Below are positions 39,293-41,802 of a stretch of 41,802 nucleotides of DNA, piece by piece. The translations under genes were made by a program, and so were the position numbers. The DNA is from Romeriopsis navalis LEGE 11480. Its GTDB lineage: Bacteria; Cyanobacteriota; Cyanobacteriia; Leptolyngbyales; Leptolyngbyaceae. Within the stretch, counting starts at the first letter, position 1, and each line of letters begins with the position of its first letter. Under the pieces are notes generated by a model. It saw nothing but the letters and a program-made list of their open reading frames with translations. It searched no databases and was not told where the DNA came from. The stretch covers positions 1 to 41,802 of the forward strand of contig NZ_JADEXQ010000055.1 in the NCBI RefSeq assembly GCF_015207035.1, given 5' to 3'.

Positions 39293-40654
39293 TCAAACTT
39301 CCGGATTCTGAATCGTGCCCATAAACAGCAGCGTCCCCGTCTCATTGTCCCGAATCGCACAAAAGAACGGCCGATCGACGATCATTTCAAACGCCTTGGT
39401 CGGTTGCTGAATCGATGTGGTCGTGATCCCGATCGACGTGACTGCCGCCGCTTCCGTGCCTTGCTCATTCACTTCCACAAAGGTTTTGTGCTTCACCTGA
39501 TTAATCGATGATTTGTCACCTTTGAGCAAATTCGAGAAATCGGCTTTCTGAGGATTAAACGCATCACCCATGCCAAGCGCCGTCAGCGATGATTTTAGCT
39601 CCGTATCAAACTCCGACTTAAACTTTGGCAGTTGGACAAAGCCCGTCTGTTTTTTAAACCCTTGCATCCAGGCTTGCCAATTCGCAGCGGTGAGAGTTTT
39701 GCTAAATTCGGTCAAGTTCGAGGATTTACGCGGCAAGAACACATACATACTCCAGCGGCCACTGCCATAGGGCAAATTCACGGCTTGAAACTGGTCATTT
39801 TCGCTATAGCTAAACCGATCGCGCCGTATCATCATCGGATGCTGTTTCTGGGTGCCATCCGCCTGGCGAAATGGCTGTTGCGTCGTCAATTTCGGCTCAA
39901 ACGGCACCGACCAGCCACCCTTGAAATAAACAGCGTTGATCAGATACATCACATCATCGGGATTCAGCCGATCGACCACCTTCGGAATCTTGCCCTGGGT
40001 TTTAGCTTTAACCCAGTTATTAATCGTCCCCACCGAGTCTTGGCGAGTGAAGTCTAGCAACGAAACCTCGGCTTGATAGAAATCGCGATTGCGCTGGATA
40101 AAGTCCGGCTTAAATGCCACTCCTTTACGGGCCCAGAGAGAATTGGCAATACTCAACTGGACATCCGGATCCGCACCTTCCAATGCCGCTTTCAAAGCCT
40201 CATTCGATTGGTTCAGCGCGGCTAAGCTCATGCCATTTAGTTGCAAGGCTTGGGCCATATCAGTGCGCGTCGACCCATTTGCGCCGTTGTAGCTCATGGC
40301 CAAGGCGATCGCCACACTCGAAGGCGAAACAAAAATATTTTCGGGCGGCGACGTTGTGGCCTGATTTTGAATTGCCTGAAATAGCTTGAAGCCGAACTGA
40401 TGATTCGCCGCCAACAACTTTGCATCCACGGACTTTGGACTCGGGACAGCGGCGGCGGATTCTGATGCCGACTTGGCCGCTGTTGCAGGCGCTACCGCCG
40501 GTTGATTCGGACGACCGAGCGACGGGCCAAACCCATAGCTGCCATCCGAAGCCGCGCCACAACTCATCGGAATCAACCCCAGCAGCGTTACCAGTAGCGC
40601 CATGCCCACCTTACTCACCAACGATCGCTCCTTCATGCTTTTCGCTACTCCCAA
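39293..40654 (-). CDS. Serpin (serine-protease inhibitor), exported
   Basis: 453 residues; an ATG six codons in is an alternative. The N terminus has a basic start, a hydrophobic run (MALLVTLLGLIPM) and a Cys at the end that could be lipid-modified, though the residues before it (PMSC) are not a good lipobox. Then a Pro/Ala-rich linker and the complete serpin fold: NIFVSPSSVAIALAMSYNGANG, YLINAVYFKGGW, FVEVNEQGTEAAAVTS and VDRPFFCAIRDNETGTLLFMG. The hinge EQGTEAAAVTS has the small residues needed for inhibitory loop insertion; counting from it gives Thr at P1 and Ser at P1'. Likely protects the cell surface or periplasm from proteases. Bacterial serpins are patchily distributed. Confidence 0.92.
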   Translation of the reverse strand: MGVAKSMKERSLVSKVGMALLVTLLGLIPMSCGAASDGSYGFGPSLGRPNQPAVAPATAAKSASESAAAVPSPKSVDAKLLAANHQFGFKLFQAIQNQATTSPPENIFVSPSSVAIALAMSYNGANGSTRTDMAQALQLNGMSLAALNQSNEALKAALEGADPDVQLSIANSLWARKGVAFKPDFIQRNRDFYQAEVSLLDFTRQDSVGTINNWVKAKTQGKIPKVVDRLNPDDVMYLINAVYFKGGWSVPFEPKLTTQQPFRQADGTQKQHPMMIRRDRFSYSENDQFQAVNLPYGSGRWSMYVFLPRKSSNLTEFSKTLTAANWQAWMQGFKKQTGFVQLPKFKSEFDTELKSSLTALGMGDAFNPQKADFSNLLKGDKSSINQVKHKTFVEVNEQGTEAAAVTSIGITTTSIQQPTKAFEMIVDRPFFCAIRDNETGTLLFMGTIQNPEV

Positions 40655-40842
40655 CAGATTTCACCGCTAATACCAGCCTATCCGAGCAATTTTCAAAAAT
40701 GGTTTGGGTTGCGGTTTTCGTAACGATCGCCCGTTCACATTGTCAGCCCTTCATCAAAAAGATAAGTTTCCCTCTATCGAATGAAATAAAGAATTTGTTA
40801 AACTAGCTACAAAATTGCACTATCTCGTGGGACTTTTCCGCT

Positions 40843-41538
40843 ATGACGCAGAAGCAAACTGTCATTTCGCCGTCTATTTTGTCCGCTGATTTCGGCCGGT
40901 TGGGAGAAGAGATCCGGGCGGTTGACGCCGCTGGTGCGGATTGGATTCACGTCGATGTGATGGATGGTCGCTTCGTACCGAACATTACGATCGGACCCAT
41001 GATCGTTGATGCCGTACGCCCCCACACAGAGAAGCCGTTAGACGTTCACTTGATGATCGTTGAGCCCGAGCGCTACGTTGCTGACTTCGCAAAAGCGGGT
41101 GCTGACATCATCTCTGTCCATGCCGAGCAAAGTTCCACCAGCCACTTGCACCGGACTTTAGGCATGATCAAGGATTTGGGTAAGCAAGCTGGTGTAGTAC
41201 TTAATCCAGGCACGCCACTAGATACGATCGACTACGTCCTTGACCTCTGCGACCTCGTGTTGATCATGAGTGTCAACCCTGGTTTCGGTGGCCAAAGCTT
41301 CATCCCCGGCGTTGTCCCCAAGATTCAACAGTTGCGTAAAATGTGTGATGAGCGCGGCTTGGATCCTTGGATCGAAGTAGATGGTGGTCTCAAGACTGGC
41401 AACACTTGGCAAGTCCTCGAAGCCGGTGCAAACGCCATCGTCGCCGGCTCTGCTGTGTTCAACGCACCGGACTACAAAGAAGCAATCCACGGCATTCGCA
41501 ATAGTAAGCGTCCTGAAAAGGAACTTGCTGCTGTGTAA
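40843..41538 (+). CDS. rpe: Ribulose-phosphate 3-epimerase
   Basis: 231 residues. Interconverts ribulose-5-phosphate and xylulose-5-phosphate in the Calvin cycle and pentose phosphate pathway. TIM-barrel motifs: [36 protein letters not shown] (metal-binding His and Asp), [38 protein letters not shown] and [12 protein letters not shown], all intact. The N terminus is normal. A hairpin with a T run follows about 55 bases downstream. Codon use is strongly biased, consistent with high expression in a phototroph. Confidence 0.97.
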   Translation: MTQKQTVISPSILSADFGRLGEEIRAVDAAGADWIHVDVMDGRFVPNITIGPMIVDAVRPHTEKPLDVHLMIVEPERYVADFAKAGADIISVHAEQSSTSHLHRTLGMIKDLGKQAGVVLNPGTPLDTIDYVLDLCDLVLIMSVNPGFGGQSFIPGVVPKIQQLRKMCDERGLDPWIEVDGGLKTGNTWQVLEAGANAIVAGSAVFNAPDYKEAIHGIRNSKRPEKELAAV

Positions 41539-41591
41539 GAACGTCATTGTACTTACATACAGACTAAGTACTTAGATTGATTCGAAGCAAT

Positions 41592-41631
41592 AACGGGTGT
41601 GGTAGGCAAGTTCCACCGCCCCGTTTTTTTT
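41592..41631 (+). terminator. Intrinsic terminator of rpe
   Basis: ACGGG and GTGG pair with CCAC and CCCGT around a 10-nt loop (one small internal bulge), followed by eight Ts. It lies about 55 bases after the rpe stop codon. Confidence 0.88.
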
Positions 41632-41726
41632 GTGCGGCTTTGGGCCTCAGCTTCCTGGCTTGACCCGCCGAAATCGGAATAACACCACCACCCCACTATC
41701 GTGGCGGTGCGTGGCGCGAGCTGTAA

Positions 41727-41802
41727 CTATGCCGTCAGCTTTTGCTGTAGTAAAGCGATCGCCGCTTGATACTGTGCATCCGCAGCGGTGCCAATTTTAT
41801 CG
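41727..41802 (-). CDS. C-terminal tail of a gene that continues past the window
   Basis: The minus strand is open from the right edge to a stop at 41727-41729, reading DKIGTAADAQYQAAIALLQQ then KLTA. The 25 visible residues look like an amphipathic helix end and contain a HIP1-like GCGATCGC within the coding sequence. The family cannot be named from so little. Between it and rpe (about 41674-41700) a CACC/GGTG hairpin without a T run may end its transcript. Confidence 0.45.
   Translation of the reverse strand, partial: DKIGTAADAQYQAAIALLQQKLTA

Noticed and set aside
1-41802. CRISPR arrays, rRNA genes, insertion sequences with transposase
   Set aside because: Looked for spaced short repeats, rRNA-like conserved stretches and transposase motifs and saw none in this window.

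Overview
The window reads as a piece of a cyanobacterial chromosome. It carries petG (cytochrome b6f subunit), cytochrome cM, the variable chain of ferredoxin-thioredoxin reductase, a Zur-type Fur protein, a ferredoxin-type sulfite reductase and a TerB/Mo-nitrogenase-C protein, and the HIP1 octamer GCGATCGC recurs throughout. GC content is moderate (low to mid 50s by eye) except for one AT-rich island at about 13.6-15.96 kb. The first 14 bases are not genomic: they match the 3' end of the Tn5/Nextera mosaic end, so the left edge is an assembly end with adapter left on it, and it truncates a VTT-family membrane protein gene.

Layout. 0-6.5 kb: truncated VTT membrane protein (-), ureE (+), secreted internalin-like LRR protein (-), a small membrane protein (-), a coiled-coil protein (+), a GNAT acetyltransferase (-), tRNA-Cys (-), a DUF1688/URC4-like protein (-) and ftrV (-). 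6.6-12.9 kb: PP2C phosphatase (-), nfeD plus an SPFH/stomatin gene (+), zur (-) divergent from purS-purQ (+), and a peroxiredoxin-like protein (-) that converges on purQ. 12.9-16.4 kb is the accessory region. It holds a PIN toxin/RHH antitoxin pair in toxin-first order with a 24-bp perfect palindrome at its start, a two-gene operon coding for a PD-(D/E)XK nuclease-ParA fusion and a ParB-like/SAP-type protein, then a decayed strip with a ParD-like antitoxin fragment and a DUF4351 tail. 16.4-24 kb: zinc-dependent dehydrogenase, a large GT39/TPR membrane glycosyltransferase and a GNAT protein (all -), sulfite reductase (+), TerB/Mo-nitro-C protein (-). 24.3-30.5 kb: SMR/EamA-type transporter (+), a Cache-HAMP receptor with a degenerate histidine-kinase dimerisation domain (-), GT4 glycosyltransferase and rsfS (-), YugP-like metalloprotease and xseB (+), cytM (-), petG (+). 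30.6-41.8 kb: DUF1361 protein (+), a long hairpin element, a secreted protein (+), cpdA-like phosphodiesterase (-), PEP-synthase-like protein (-), comF (+), a hypothetical (-), apt (+), a Dpp/Opp-type permease (+), a serpin (-), rpe (+) and the tail of one more gene (-).

Most of the window is ordinary housekeeping content in single genes or short operons, with several clear intrinsic terminators. The best candidate for an undescribed system is the nuclease-ParA / ParB-SAP operon beside the PIN-RHH module. Other points worth a second look are a sulfite reductase with a ribbon-helix-helix-like C-terminal extension, a receptor whose kinase domain appears to have lost its phospho-accepting His and its ATPase half, a long hairpin element at 31.4-31.56 kb, and the adapter remnant at base 1.
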